This document shows, in pieces, positions 8,135-16,510 of a stretch of 63,958 nucleotides of DNA (the first letter of the stretch is position 1; every line of letters starts with the position of its first letter). The position numbers were made by a program, and so were the translations under genes. A model generated the notes under the pieces. The model was not told the origin of the DNA, made no database searches, and was given only the letters and a program-made list of their open reading frames with translations. The stretch covers positions 1-63,958 of the forward strand of contig NZ_JAHKQB010000032.1 of assembly GCF_018860625.1 (NCBI RefSeq), given 5' to 3'. The DNA comes from Paracoccus sp. C2R09 (lineage in GTDB: Bacteria > Pseudomonadota > Alphaproteobacteria > Rhodobacterales > Rhodobacteraceae).

Positions 8135-9664
8135 ATGAAACGTCGCTTCCCCGGATATGGAACCATCCTGATGGTTCTGGTCGTGACAGGTGGCCATCCA
8201 TCCTTGGCCCGCACCTTCGAACTCGAAGATCTTGTGGCGCCCCGGATGATCACGGGCCCCGCCGACATGACCCCACCAGATGCGGGACCCGGTTTGCAGG
8301 GCGCGGACAGGCAAGCCTTTCTGGGGGCGATGCAATCCTTTCTGGCGGATGATTTCACGGCATCCGAACGGCAGGCCCGTGCCCTGACGCAGACCGCCGG
8401 GGATGCCCCCGAAGGCTGGTACCTGCTGGGCATGTCCCTGGCCAATCTCGACCGGCGGGAGGAAGCGGTCGAGGCCATGGACCGCGCGGCCGCGCTCTAT
8501 CGCAGGAATGCCGCCCCCCTCGTGGTCAAGGGCGATCTGCTGTTGTCGCTTGACCGCCACGATGAGGCCGGCAAAGCTTGGGAACAGGCGATCAGGGTCG
8601 ATCCGACGAACCACGATGCCCATGAAAGGCTGGCAGCCCTTCTGGAAAGCCGCGGCGATCGTGCTGGCGCCCTGGAACATTACGAACGGGCCATCGCGGA
8701 AACGGATGTCGATCACCTTGCCCCCCGGCTTCAGGCTGCGCGGCTGCATCTTCTGATGAAGGAACCCGCCCGGGTCGAAACCCTTCTGGAAGATATCGCC
8801 AACCCCGAGGATGCCCCCTCGCGTGTGCTGGACTATCTTGCCCGGGCCAAGGTCGGGCTGGGCAAGACGGATGAGGGGGCGGCGCTGTTCGACAGGCTGA
8901 TCGCACGCGCGGAAAGCACCCGCCCGTTCCTGGCGCGGGCCAGGCTTGCCGTGGCCGATCAGGACCCGGCCAAGGCCGATGCCACGCTGTCCGAGGCCCG
9001 GCAGCATTTCCCCGACGATCCCGCGCTGCTTCTGGAACATGGCCGCCTGCTCGGGGCCATGGGTCGATATGACCGCGCCCTTGCGGCCTTCGACGAAGGT
9101 CTGGCATTGGCCCCCGGGAACCCTGCCCTTCTGCGCGCGGCAAGCCTTGCGGCATCGCGTCTGGGGCATCTTGCCCCCGCATTGGAACATGCCCGCATCA
9201 TTGCCGAACTGCCCGACGCCACGACCGAGGACCGGATCCGCCTTGCCTCTCTGCTTGAACGAACGGGTGATCCCGCCAAGGCCGTGTCGATCTATCGCAA
9301 AATCTTGGAAGAGGATGCGCGGAACTGGCTGGTGCTGAACAACCTGGCCAGCCTTCTGGCCGAGGACGCCCCGGAAGAGGCATTGGCCCTGTCCGAGCGC
9401 GCCGTCGCCCTCGCGCCGGACGTGCCGACCTTGCAGGATACCCTGGGCCTTGCGCAGTTGCATGCGGGACAGACGGACCGCGCCGCCCGCACCTTCGAGA
9501 CGTTGCGCGACAGGGAACCGTCAGCCGCCCTGCCCGCCTATCGCCTGGGCGTCGTCAGGCTGGCACAGGGCATGCCCGAAGAAGGCCGGTCCCTGCTGCA
9601 AGAGGCCCTGATGCTGGAACCCGACTTCACCTATGCCGGGGACGCGCGCGCCCGTCTGCAGTAG
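8135..9664 (+). CDS. Exported TPR-repeat protein
   Basis: A 509-residue protein. The ATG at 8135 has AGGAG at ideal spacing, so it is preferred over the in-frame GTG at 8126. The N-terminus MKRRFPGYGTILMVLVVTGGHPSLA reads as a signal peptide. The rest is a run of tetratricopeptide-like helical pairs (for example GWYLLGMSLANLDRREEAVEAMDRAA and NWLVLNNLASLLAEDAPEEALALSERAVALAPD), about ten or more copies. It resembles the TPR proteins of exosortase/EPS systems and is a shorter relative in style of the lipoprotein at 49221-51731. It is expected in the periplasm as a scaffold. No lipobox cysteine is seen. Confidence 0.8.
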   Translation: MKRRFPGYGTILMVLVVTGGHPSLARTFELEDLVAPRMITGPADMTPPDAGPGLQGADRQAFLGAMQSFLADDFTASERQARALTQTAGDAPEGWYLLGMSLANLDRREEAVEAMDRAAALYRRNAAPLVVKGDLLLSLDRHDEAGKAWEQAIRVDPTNHDAHERLAALLESRGDRAGALEHYERAIAETDVDHLAPRLQAARLHLLMKEPARVETLLEDIANPEDAPSRVLDYLARAKVGLGKTDEGAALFDRLIARAESTRPFLARARLAVADQDPAKADATLSEARQHFPDDPALLLEHGRLLGAMGRYDRALAAFDEGLALAPGNPALLRAASLAASRLGHLAPALEHARIIAELPDATTEDRIRLASLLERTGDPAKAVSIYRKILEEDARNWLVLNNLASLLAEDAPEEALALSERAVALAPDVPTLQDTLGLAQLHAGQTDRAARTFETLRDREPSAALPAYRLGVVRLAQGMPEEGRSLLQEALMLEPDFTYAGDARARLQ

Positions 9665-9825
9665 GGGCGTCTGCAGTAAGGGGGCCCGTAGGTCATATCC
9701 CGCCGCCCCGATGATCTGACGGAATTTCACGATACGCATTCATCGCCTTGTCATGCTAGGCTATGACGGACGGTCATGTGGATCTCGTTTTCAGTCGGTT
9801 TCAGTTTCAGCGGTGGATTTCGACC

Positions 9826-10866
9826 ATGCTTCCAGATCGCGGCAGAAGCGACCGGATAGACACGCTTCGTGCAATTGCCTGCATCGGGCTTGTCGCGTTC
9901 CACGTCGTGGGCAGCAGCCCCGGCACGGGACTGGAACTGCCGGGCACGCATTGGCTCTCTCGGATCAACCTGGGGCTTGTCGATCTGCGGATGCCTCTTT
10001 TCAGCTTCCTGTCGGGCCTGGTCTTTCACCTGCAGGCCGGGGCCGCGCTGCCGCGCATCATGTCGAAGGCGCGCAGGCTGCTTCTGCCCATGGCAAGCGT
10101 CGGAACGCTGTTCTGGCTGGCACGGGATGCCATGGGTTATGCTCAACCGTCCCTGCCCCAGATCCTGATCCTGCCATTCGCCCATTTCTGGTTCCTGCAG
10201 TCCACCTTCCTGATCATGTCGCTGTTCATACTGGGATCGGTGATCACGGGGGGGCGGAACAGACTGGTGGCGACGATCATCGGGCTGGCGGGGGCGGGGC
10301 TCTATGTCTCGACCTTCCGGTTTGAACACAACATCATGTCGGCGAACAACGCCTTCAGGCTTGCACCCTTCTTCGCGACGGGATTCCTGGTCTCCTTCAT
10401 GCCCGCATGGAAACCCTCGCCCCGGCAGCGGGGCATGATATGTGCCGTGCTTCTGGCGACCATCGCGACCGGGCTCATGATCGGATGGGAACAGATATCC
10501 TTCGCACCCCAGGCCCGGCGGATGGTCTCGATCATCCTGGGGCTGGTGTTCTGCGTCATGATCTTTCTAGCCGCACCCCGACATGCCGGAATGGCGTGGC
10601 TGGGACGCCAGTCATACGCGATCTATCTCCTCCACGTCTTCTTCACTGCGGGAACGATCACGGCCATGCATCTCGTCCTGCCGGGAATGCCGATCGTCAT
10701 CCTGTTCTGCCTGGCCCTGGCCGCGGGCCTTCTGGGCCCCGCAGCCTTGGGACGCATGCTGAAGAAGCACCCCCTGACTGCATTCCTGTTCCTGGGGCTG
10801 CGCCACAAGAAGCGCGTGACCGCCGCGTCCCCGCAGGGGATGACACGTGGATACGGCACCCCCTGA
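9826..10866 (+). CDS. Acyltransferase-3 family membrane protein
   Basis: A 346-residue integral membrane protein with about ten hydrophobic segments. It begins with RIDTLRAIACIGLVAFHVV, the acyltransferase-3 (OafA/ExoZ) signature with the conserved Arg and His. The middle segment SFLSGLVF and the C-terminal RQSYAIYLLHVFF are also typical. Such enzymes acylate, usually acetylate, sugars of surface polysaccharides across the inner membrane. The start is uncertain: an upstream in-frame ATG at 9763 would add 21 residues of no known homology. The 3' end converges on the sulfotransferase-like gene with only 9 bases between stops. Confidence 0.8.
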   Translation: MLPDRGRSDRIDTLRAIACIGLVAFHVVGSSPGTGLELPGTHWLSRINLGLVDLRMPLFSFLSGLVFHLQAGAALPRIMSKARRLLLPMASVGTLFWLARDAMGYAQPSLPQILILPFAHFWFLQSTFLIMSLFILGSVITGGRNRLVATIIGLAGAGLYVSTFRFEHNIMSANNAFRLAPFFATGFLVSFMPAWKPSPRQRGMICAVLLATIATGLMIGWEQISFAPQARRMVSIILGLVFCVMIFLAAPRHAGMAWLGRQSYAIYLLHVFFTAGTITAMHLVLPGMPIVILFCLALAAGLLGPAALGRMLKKHPLTAFLFLGLRHKKRVTAASPQGMTRGYGTP

Positions 10867-10875
10867 ACCCCCGGG

Positions 10876-11703
10876 CTATGCGGTCAGGCTGTCCGCCTGC
10901 AGCGCGGCGCGCAATCTGTCCGTGTCGGCCTTCACCTCGTGATGGATGCGCGCATCCTCGGCGTAATGGGTGCGGACGAAGTCGCGGACCTCGTCCATCT
11001 CCAGAATGCCGCTGGCTTCGGCGGCGCTCTTCTTGGCCGAAAGCAGGCGCAGGGCGCCGTCCTTGATCTTCGCATGCATGTCCAGGGGCAAGGACCGTCG
11101 AAGCACGTCGTTCACACGGTAAGCCATTCCCCCGAACCGCTTGAAGCGCAGTTCGACATTCTGGTTGCTGCGGGTGGCGGCCTCCATCGGCGTATCCGTG
11201 ATGCGGCTGACATGCGCGATGAAATCGGGGACCAATTCCATTGGGATCAGGTGGTCCACCATGCGGCGATCGCCGTCATAGATGAAGTCCCGCTGCCTTG
11301 CGAAGAAGATGAACTGGTTCGAGGGATCGTCCAGCTCGGCCGCGATGTCGTCCAGCATCTTCAGCGTCAGTTCGCGCAGCTCCTCGGGCGGGATCAGCGT
11401 CATCGGCCGGTTGCTGTAGCGCCAGAGCATCTGACGCAGCGACGAACCGAAACGCGCAAGCGGATCGCGCACCACCGCATAAGAGGTGAATCTTTCGAGC
11501 GCATCGTAATTTTCGGGGAAATGCGCGCGCAGCTTCGACAGCGGGACATGCCCGAAATCGATCTTGCCAAGTACGGGATGCTCGCCCACCTCGGCCATCG
11601 CGACATGGTCGGGATCGCATTTGACAAGCTGTGTCCGAACCGAGGTGCCTGCGCATTTCGGGATATGGACGAAGACGAATTCGTGCCGCTGGCTGATGAT
11701 CAT
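10876..11703 (-). CDS. Sulfotransferase family 2-like protein
   Basis: A 275-residue protein. The start at 11703 has AGGA eight bases upstream, and the protein begins with FVFVHIPKCAGTSVRTQL, the 5'-phosphosulfate loop of the sulfotransferase-2 family. SYAVVRDPLARFGSSLRQ follows as the 3'-phosphate block. A longer frame upstream has no family similarity and overlaps the next gene. It is predicted cytoplasmic or peripheral, using PAPS to sulfate a glycan. It is the third gene of a minus-strand run: GT61, sulfotransferase-like, this gene. The acceptor is unknown and some members of this fold have no proven sulfotransferase activity. Confidence 0.75.
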   Translation of the reverse strand: MIISQRHEFVFVHIPKCAGTSVRTQLVKCDPDHVAMAEVGEHPVLGKIDFGHVPLSKLRAHFPENYDALERFTSYAVVRDPLARFGSSLRQMLWRYSNRPMTLIPPEELRELTLKMLDDIAAELDDPSNQFIFFARQRDFIYDGDRRMVDHLIPMELVPDFIAHVSRITDTPMEAATRSNQNVELRFKRFGGMAYRVNDVLRRSLPLDMHAKIKDGALRLLSAKKSAAEASGILEMDEVRDFVRTHYAEDARIHHEVKADTDRLRAALQADSLTA

Positions 11704-11849
11704 CGAAAGGTCCTGCCTTGTTCGTTGAAATGCACGAGCCGCGATCCGGCGATCTCCATGCCTACATATCCGTTTCAGGGATTGCGGCATCCGGCACAAG
11801 TGTCCTGCAGGGCGGCCCTGCTTCACATGTGCCGCAGACCGGCGTCCGC

Positions 11850-12497
11850 TCAGCCCCATGATGCCTTGTCATAGGCCAGCATCCCGTAATCGCTGGCATA
11901 GAAATCGTGGATGCGCGACAATGTGGCCGTCGATGGCAAGACCGCGCGCTTCGTGGACACCTGCTTGCGGATTGCAGGGGCAATCACGGTCTGCCCCAGA
12001 ACCGCGCTCAGCCGCGCGAAGACCTTCTCCATGCCGTCTTCGAGCCGAAAGATCTCCGTGTCTTCCGTCACGAATTCGGACTGCGGGCGCACATGGTTGT
12101 CGAATATGTAGCGAGATCGCGCATAACCCTCGAAGGCGAATGTCACCCAATCGTCGAAATCCTCGGGCTCCTCGCCTTCGATCCCGGCCATCGTCCGGGC
12201 ACGTGATCGCGGCCGGATATCCATGCGGTGACGAAATTCGCTGATCATCCGTGCCACGGGGTCGCGAACGACAGCGAAACGGTACGAGAAGAAGGCCCGA
12301 TCGCACAGCCGGTCCACCAATGCGGCATGGAAATGCTGCGCGGAACAGGATGTCGGGTGATGGTCTTCGGCCAGGAACCTCCGGTCGTTGAGGATCTCGG
12401 GGCCTGCGGCCCGCAATGCCGTTTCCACGCTGGTCCCCCCGCATTTGGGGATATGGCTGAAATAGACCACCTGCCCCTCTATCAGATAAGCCGGCAT
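11850..12497 (-). CDS. Sulfotransferase family 2-like protein (short)
   Basis: A 215-residue protein related in motif to its downstream neighbour. It contains VVYFSHIPKCGGTSVETAL (5'-phosphosulfate loop) and FAVVRDPVARMISEFRHR (3'-phosphate block). The ATG at 12497 overlaps the stop codon of the GT61 gene (TAATG), with GAGGAACGGG as ribosome site, so translation is probably coupled. It is shorter than typical family members and may be a minimal version. It probably modifies the same glycan as the neighbouring genes. Confidence 0.75.
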   Translation of the reverse strand: MPAYLIEGQVVYFSHIPKCGGTSVETALRAAGPEILNDRRFLAEDHHPTSCSAQHFHAALVDRLCDRAFFSYRFAVVRDPVARMISEFRHRMDIRPRSRARTMAGIEGEEPEDFDDWVTFAFEGYARSRYIFDNHVRPQSEFVTEDTEIFRLEDGMEKVFARLSAVLGQTVIAPAIRKQVSTKRAVLPSTATLSRIHDFYASDYGMLAYDKASWG

Positions 12498-13621
12498 TAC
12501 CCGTTCCTCGACTGTTTCCGGGCCCGCCTTGCACGGATCCGGGACAACATGGCCTTGTATTCGTCGCGGGTCAGAAGCCGTTCCCCTTCGGCAAGCCCGC
12601 TTTGTCTGGACGCGGTCAATCGCGCATCGTCGGGTCCTTCCCACGATGCCGTGGAACCTATGAAACCCTCGTCCAGCAATCTGCGTCCAAGACGCTCGAA
12701 ATCCAGAACGGACAGGGCAAGATGCGCCCCCCGACGCGGCGGATAGAGGATGTCGTCTATGACATCGATCGCCACCAGCGCCCCTCCTCGGCGATCCGCA
12801 AGTTGGCGAAGCATCAGGTCCGGCAGCGCAGCGCGCCTCTGGATGGTCGCGAACATCTGGCCCGGGCGCTTCACCAGGCCGAAAAGATGCAATGCGGAAC
12901 CTTCGGAGAAGATCAGCCTGCCCGCGCGCTGATAACGTGCGACCTGTTCGGAAATGGAATACTTCTCGGGGGCGAAGATCTCGTAGCCCTGTTCGCTCAG
13001 CAGTTCCTCCAGGTGATCCTCGCAGGCGAAACGCCCGTAGATCCCCTCCATCCCGGACCGGGTCACATAGAGCCTGTCATCCGGATCGACGGCCCCGCTC
13101 GGCTGCCAGCGTTCATCGAGCCAATCGTAGAACTCGGGCCGCCCCGTGCCGCCCCAACGCTCTCCGAAGATCTCGGACGCGGTATGAAGCATGTCGAACC
13201 GCAAGGGGCGATCCGAAAGAACAACCTCGTTCCGGATGCCCAGGGATGAAAGAACCTGCGGGATGAAGCCGTATCCGGGCTGCTGCTTCTGCGGGCGCGT
13301 GGCGTAGAACAGCTTCGTTTCGGCCGGCAGATGATCAAGTGCCCATAACCGCCCCAGGCCCGATGTCAGAAAGAACCCGAACTGCTTGTCCGCACCGCCG
13401 GCAAACAGCACGGGCCCTTCGATCCTTTCTGCCGAAGGTGCCGGCTGCAGCGGTCCTTCGTGAATACGAGAGACGAAGGTATCGCCGACGACATCCCCAT
13501 GGGGGATGGGAACACCGTTTCCGTCATAGAGCCCGAACCGGCACAGGCGACGATCCACACGATCCACCGCAAGCGAGAATGCATCCGGCGTGCTTACCAC
13601 CTGTTTCGGATCTATGGGCAT
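12497..13621 (-). CDS. GT61-type (DUF563) glycosyltransferase
   Basis: A 374-residue protein with the GT61/DUF563 layout: N-terminal GPVLFAGGADKQFGFFL (a stretch in which family members carry N-x-x-H-F), middle RLYVTRSGMEG, and SISEQVARYQRAGRLIFSEGSALHLFGL near the C-terminus, where the family has a conserved G(S/A)-x-x-x-H segment. It is expected to add a sugar, often xylose or a related residue, to a polysaccharide. An ATG at 13621 and a GTG at 13627 are both possible starts with no strong ribosome site. It is the first gene of a three-gene minus-strand operon with two sulfotransferase-like genes. Confidence 0.7.
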   Translation of the reverse strand: MPIDPKQVVSTPDAFSLAVDRVDRRLCRFGLYDGNGVPIPHGDVVGDTFVSRIHEGPLQPAPSAERIEGPVLFAGGADKQFGFFLTSGLGRLWALDHLPAETKLFYATRPQKQQPGYGFIPQVLSSLGIRNEVVLSDRPLRFDMLHTASEIFGERWGGTGRPEFYDWLDERWQPSGAVDPDDRLYVTRSGMEGIYGRFACEDHLEELLSEQGYEIFAPEKYSISEQVARYQRAGRLIFSEGSALHLFGLVKRPGQMFATIQRRAALPDLMLRQLADRRGGALVAIDVIDDILYPPRRGAHLALSVLDFERLGRRLLDEGFIGSTASWEGPDDARLTASRQSGLAEGERLLTRDEYKAMLSRIRARRARKQSRNG

Positions 13622-13741
13622 GGACACGCGCCAACTCGCTCATTTCTGGTTCGTAGGGCCTAGGATATCACGCTGCGATGACGCGGGATCTTCGGGCAAG
13701 GGAACCGGCGGCAGCCCCCGGCCTTGAGGTCGCCCCCGGGC

Positions 13742-14722
13742 CTACTGCCTTTCCAGCCATTCGCGAAGCGCATCGACAAGTTCCTCGGTCACACGATCGC
13801 CGGACAGCGTGATCGCGCCGACCTTGCCGCTGAGGCGCAGCCCCTGCCCCAGCTGATGGTCGATCCTGGCCGTTGCAGGCTTGGCCTTGCCCTTGGGCCG
13901 GTCGAGATCCCGCAAGGCGCCGTCCAGCAGCTCTCGTTCGCGGGCGGCGGTTTCGGGGGCGGCGTCCTGCAGGATTGCCACCACCCGCCCGGCGAAATCC
14001 GGCGAGGCGTTCAGCGCCTTGACCAAGGGCAGGCCCAGCTTCTCGGGGATCGCTTCGGGGAAACGCAGCACATGCCCGAGCGCCTCGTGGAGCATGACGA
14101 AGTTCAGGATCTTGGACCGCTTCGAAGCCGAGACATGAACGAAGAGCGATCTGACCGCGGCCTGCGGGTTTTCGAACACCCCCAGTCGGGCCGCCTCATG
14201 TGCCAGGCGCGCGCGTTCATAGAAGGACAGATCCGAACGGATCTCGTTTTCCTCGACCATGGCCAGATAGGTGTCGGCCGCGGTCGCCGCCGGCCGCAGC
14301 AGCGCCTTGATCGACGCGAAGCGGTCATCCCCCGTTTCCTCATGGATGCGCCGCATGGCCGTCAGGCGGCGGGCACCCGAGATCAGGCCATGGCGCCCGC
14401 CCTCCAGGGCCACGACCTCGATGGGGGTCTGCTGTCCGCGATCGCGGATGCTGGCCATCAGGGCGGCCATGTCCTCGGGGTCGAAATCCATCCGGTCGCG
14501 GGTCAGGTGCTGGGCATCGACACGGTCCAGCGGAAGCTCGACCACCATGCGCCCCCCTTCCCGCGCCTGCCGCAATTCCTGCGCCAGATCCTCGAGCGCG
14601 GATTGCGTGGCGGCATCCGCCGCGATCCGCGCCACCGGCGGCACGCCCGTCGCGGCATTGGGAAGCGTCGCGCCCGGTTCATCCGCCAGGCCGAAGGTCG
14701 TCAGCCGTTTGCGCTTGGCCAT
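13742..14722 (-). CDS. parB: ParB/RepB-like partition protein
   Basis: A 326-residue centromere-binding protein. It begins MAKRKRLTTFGLADEPG. The ParB N-terminal domain includes PLDRVDAQHLTRDR and GQQTPIEVVALEGGRHGLISGARRLTAMRRI, the last matching the family's GERR-type box. A helix-turn-helix region follows around YERARLAHEAARLGVFENPQAAVRSLF. It lies directly downstream of parA on the same strand, the classic plasmid partition order. A 14-bp palindrome between the two genes is a candidate binding site. It would act with ParA to segregate the replicon. The high-confidence family call comes from the motif plus context. Confidence 0.9.
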   Translation of the reverse strand: MAKRKRLTTFGLADEPGATLPNAATGVPPVARIAADAATQSALEDLAQELRQAREGGRMVVELPLDRVDAQHLTRDRMDFDPEDMAALMASIRDRGQQTPIEVVALEGGRHGLISGARRLTAMRRIHEETGDDRFASIKALLRPAATAADTYLAMVEENEIRSDLSFYERARLAHEAARLGVFENPQAAVRSLFVHVSASKRSKILNFVMLHEALGHVLRFPEAIPEKLGLPLVKALNASPDFAGRVVAILQDAAPETAARERELLDGALRDLDRPKGKAKPATARIDHQLGQGLRLSGKVGAITLSGDRVTEELVDALREWLERQ

Positions 14723-14741
14723 CTCAGCGCCCTCCCCTCAT

Positions 14742-14755
14742 TTTCGCATGCGAAA
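14742..14755. promoter_or_regulatory. Palindrome TTTCGCATGCGAAA between parA and parB: candidate parS
   Basis: A perfect 14-bp palindrome lies in the 36-base gap between the parA stop and the parB start. The same sequence, extended to a 16-bp palindrome, occurs at 17194-17209 inside repA. Repeated palindromes in a partition locus are typical centromere-like ParB binding sites or shared operators. Confidence 0.6.
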
Positions 14756-14758
14756 CAT

Positions 14759-16135
14759 TCATGGCTTCTTCGCCTCCAGCTCGTCGCGCCGCCATATGCC
14801 CAGAAGCAGCGACTTGAATGCGGCATAGGTCCGGTCGAAGGTCTCGCGACCCCGGACATAGGTCTCTCGGTTGAAGTCGCGGTAATCCGCCTCGTAGATG
14901 CCATGGACCTGTTCACCCGCCTGCCCGATCAGCGCGGTGAAATCCTGCCGGTGCGGCGACAGGGTATTGCCCAGATAGGACTGGATCAGTGCGGCCATCT
15001 CGGCCTGCTGGCTGGCATCGTATCTGGTGACGACGGCGCGGATCGCGTCCCATTCGAAATGCAGCTCTTCTCGGCCCAGGGCGCGCGCGGCGATGTTCTC
15101 GCTTTCCTCGATCGATGAGAAGGTGGAGTGAAGCATGTCGAAGAAGCGCCCGGTCGAGTCGAATTCGAGGAAGCTTGCCCCGAACGGCACCAGCACGATA
15201 TCGGCAGCCGCCAGCCCGTTGATGGTCAGATAGCCGAGCGCGGGGGGCGTATCGAGGAAGATCAGGTCGTACTGGTCCAGGATGCCGTCATCGGCCAGGG
15301 TCTCGGTCAGGGCATCCCACAACTTCCATCCGCGCGATGCCATGCGCCAGACCGGGATCTGGAACTCGGCCCAGTAGAGGTTCAGCTGCGCCCCGATGAT
15401 GTCGATATTGGGCCAATGGGTCTTCTTGATCAGTTCGGGCGCCTTGATCTTCAACGCCTCGGACAGGCTGTCGTCCAGCGCGACCGGCGCCTCGCCCCGG
15501 TCGATCCGGCGCTGATTGTCCTGGCGCAGGGTCTCGGCATAGTGGCGGGCCAGCAGCGGGAAGACCGTCTCCCATTCATCCTCGACCTGGGCCCCGAAGA
15601 TCGAGGTCAGCGACCCCTGGCTGTCGAGGTCGATCATCAGGACCCGGTATCCGTCCAGGGCGGCCGACATGGCCAGATGGGCGCAGGTGCTCGTCTTGCC
15701 GACACCGCCCTTGAAGTTCGCGACGGCCACGATCTTGGCCGGCACGTCCTTGGGGCGATAGGGAAGATATTCCTTCGTCTTGGATCCTTCGGCCGCGAAG
15801 AAGGCACGCAGGCGAAGCACCTCGTCCAGCGAGAACCATTTCGCACCGCTTTCGGTCTCGGACCGCCCCTGGGGAAGGTCCGGGTTCTGACGCAGGACCC
15901 GGCGGAAATGCTGGGGCGCGACGGGGATCAGGTATTTCGTGATCTCCCAGGTCGAGAAGGGGCGCAGCTGTCTCTGGCCGCCTTCCTCGAGGCCCCGCCC
16001 CACCAGATCCTGCCTGCCGCGGCGATAGTTTTCCGAGATTTGCGCCAGCCCCTGCGTGCCCGTCGGGTCGCCCAGCTGCCCCAGGGCACGGTCGGGGGAT
16101 ATGTTGAAATAGGGGGGAAGTTCCGCGCTGCTCAT
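14759..16135 (-). CDS. parA: ParA/RepA-type partition ATPase
   Basis: A 458-residue protein of the large plasmid ParA type. An N-terminal DNA-binding part of about 120 residues (ENYRRGRQDL, WEITKYLIPVAPQHFRRVL) precedes the ATPase. The ATPase carries the deviant Walker A VANFKGGVGKTSTCAHLA, the A' segment VLMIDLDSQGSLT and the Walker B region YDLIFLDTPPALGYLTI. It is expected to form ATP-dependent patterns on the nucleoid and to repress its own promoter through the N-terminal domain. It is transcribed divergently from repA, so both promoters and probably the origin lie between 16136 and 16510. parB follows after 36 bases. Confidence 0.93.
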   Translation of the reverse strand: MSSAELPPYFNISPDRALGQLGDPTGTQGLAQISENYRRGRQDLVGRGLEEGGQRQLRPFSTWEITKYLIPVAPQHFRRVLRQNPDLPQGRSETESGAKWFSLDEVLRLRAFFAAEGSKTKEYLPYRPKDVPAKIVAVANFKGGVGKTSTCAHLAMSAALDGYRVLMIDLDSQGSLTSIFGAQVEDEWETVFPLLARHYAETLRQDNQRRIDRGEAPVALDDSLSEALKIKAPELIKKTHWPNIDIIGAQLNLYWAEFQIPVWRMASRGWKLWDALTETLADDGILDQYDLIFLDTPPALGYLTINGLAAADIVLVPFGASFLEFDSTGRFFDMLHSTFSSIEESENIAARALGREELHFEWDAIRAVVTRYDASQQAEMAALIQSYLGNTLSPHRQDFTALIGQAGEQVHGIYEADYRDFNRETYVRGRETFDRTYAAFKSLLLGIWRRDELEAKKP

Positions 16136-16510
16136 GCTCTCGCCATGCCCATGTACTCTGTTTTCTGCATCATATCGCTAATTTGCGAACATGCGAGATA
16201 TTTCGATGCTTGGCACTGGTTTTCTTAGCAAAAGCAAGGGCTGGTTCATGCGCATTGTGGCAATCCTGCCGCAGCAATCCAGTTATATCTTGTTATTAGT
16301 CAGTTAGGCACAGCCCCTTCACGGTTTCATGCCCTTCAAGCGATTGGAATGAATGAGTTTTCGCGGTTTGGCCGCATGGCCTGCTGAATCCGATCCCACG
16401 ATAATCCGAATCCGATCCCACGCCAAAGCGATTCCGAACCCCCGAACTTGTCCTTGCCCCCTGTCCTCCTTTCTGGACTTCCCCTGCCCTGCCTTCTTAG
16501 GATGGCGTCA
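16136..16510. other. Origin region of the replicon between parA and repA
   Basis: This is 375 bases with AT-rich parts at 16165-16215 and 16280-16310 and three 22-bp iterons at 16387-16452. Near the parA start, TTTGCGAACATGCGAGAT (16183-16200) carries half-sites similar to the parS-like palindromes and may be the parA operator. The layout of divergent rep and par genes around iterons is typical of iteron-controlled plasmids. Confidence 0.6.
16387..16452 (+). repeat. Three 22-bp iterons upstream of repA
   Basis: AATCCGATCCCAC occurs at 16387-16399 and again at 16409-16421. A degenerate third copy ATTCCGAACCCCC starts at 16431, so the period is exactly 22 bases. The intervening 9 bases differ, though the first spacer itself ends in AATCCG. 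Such phased direct repeats next to a rep gene are the usual RepA-binding iterons. Confidence 0.7.
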
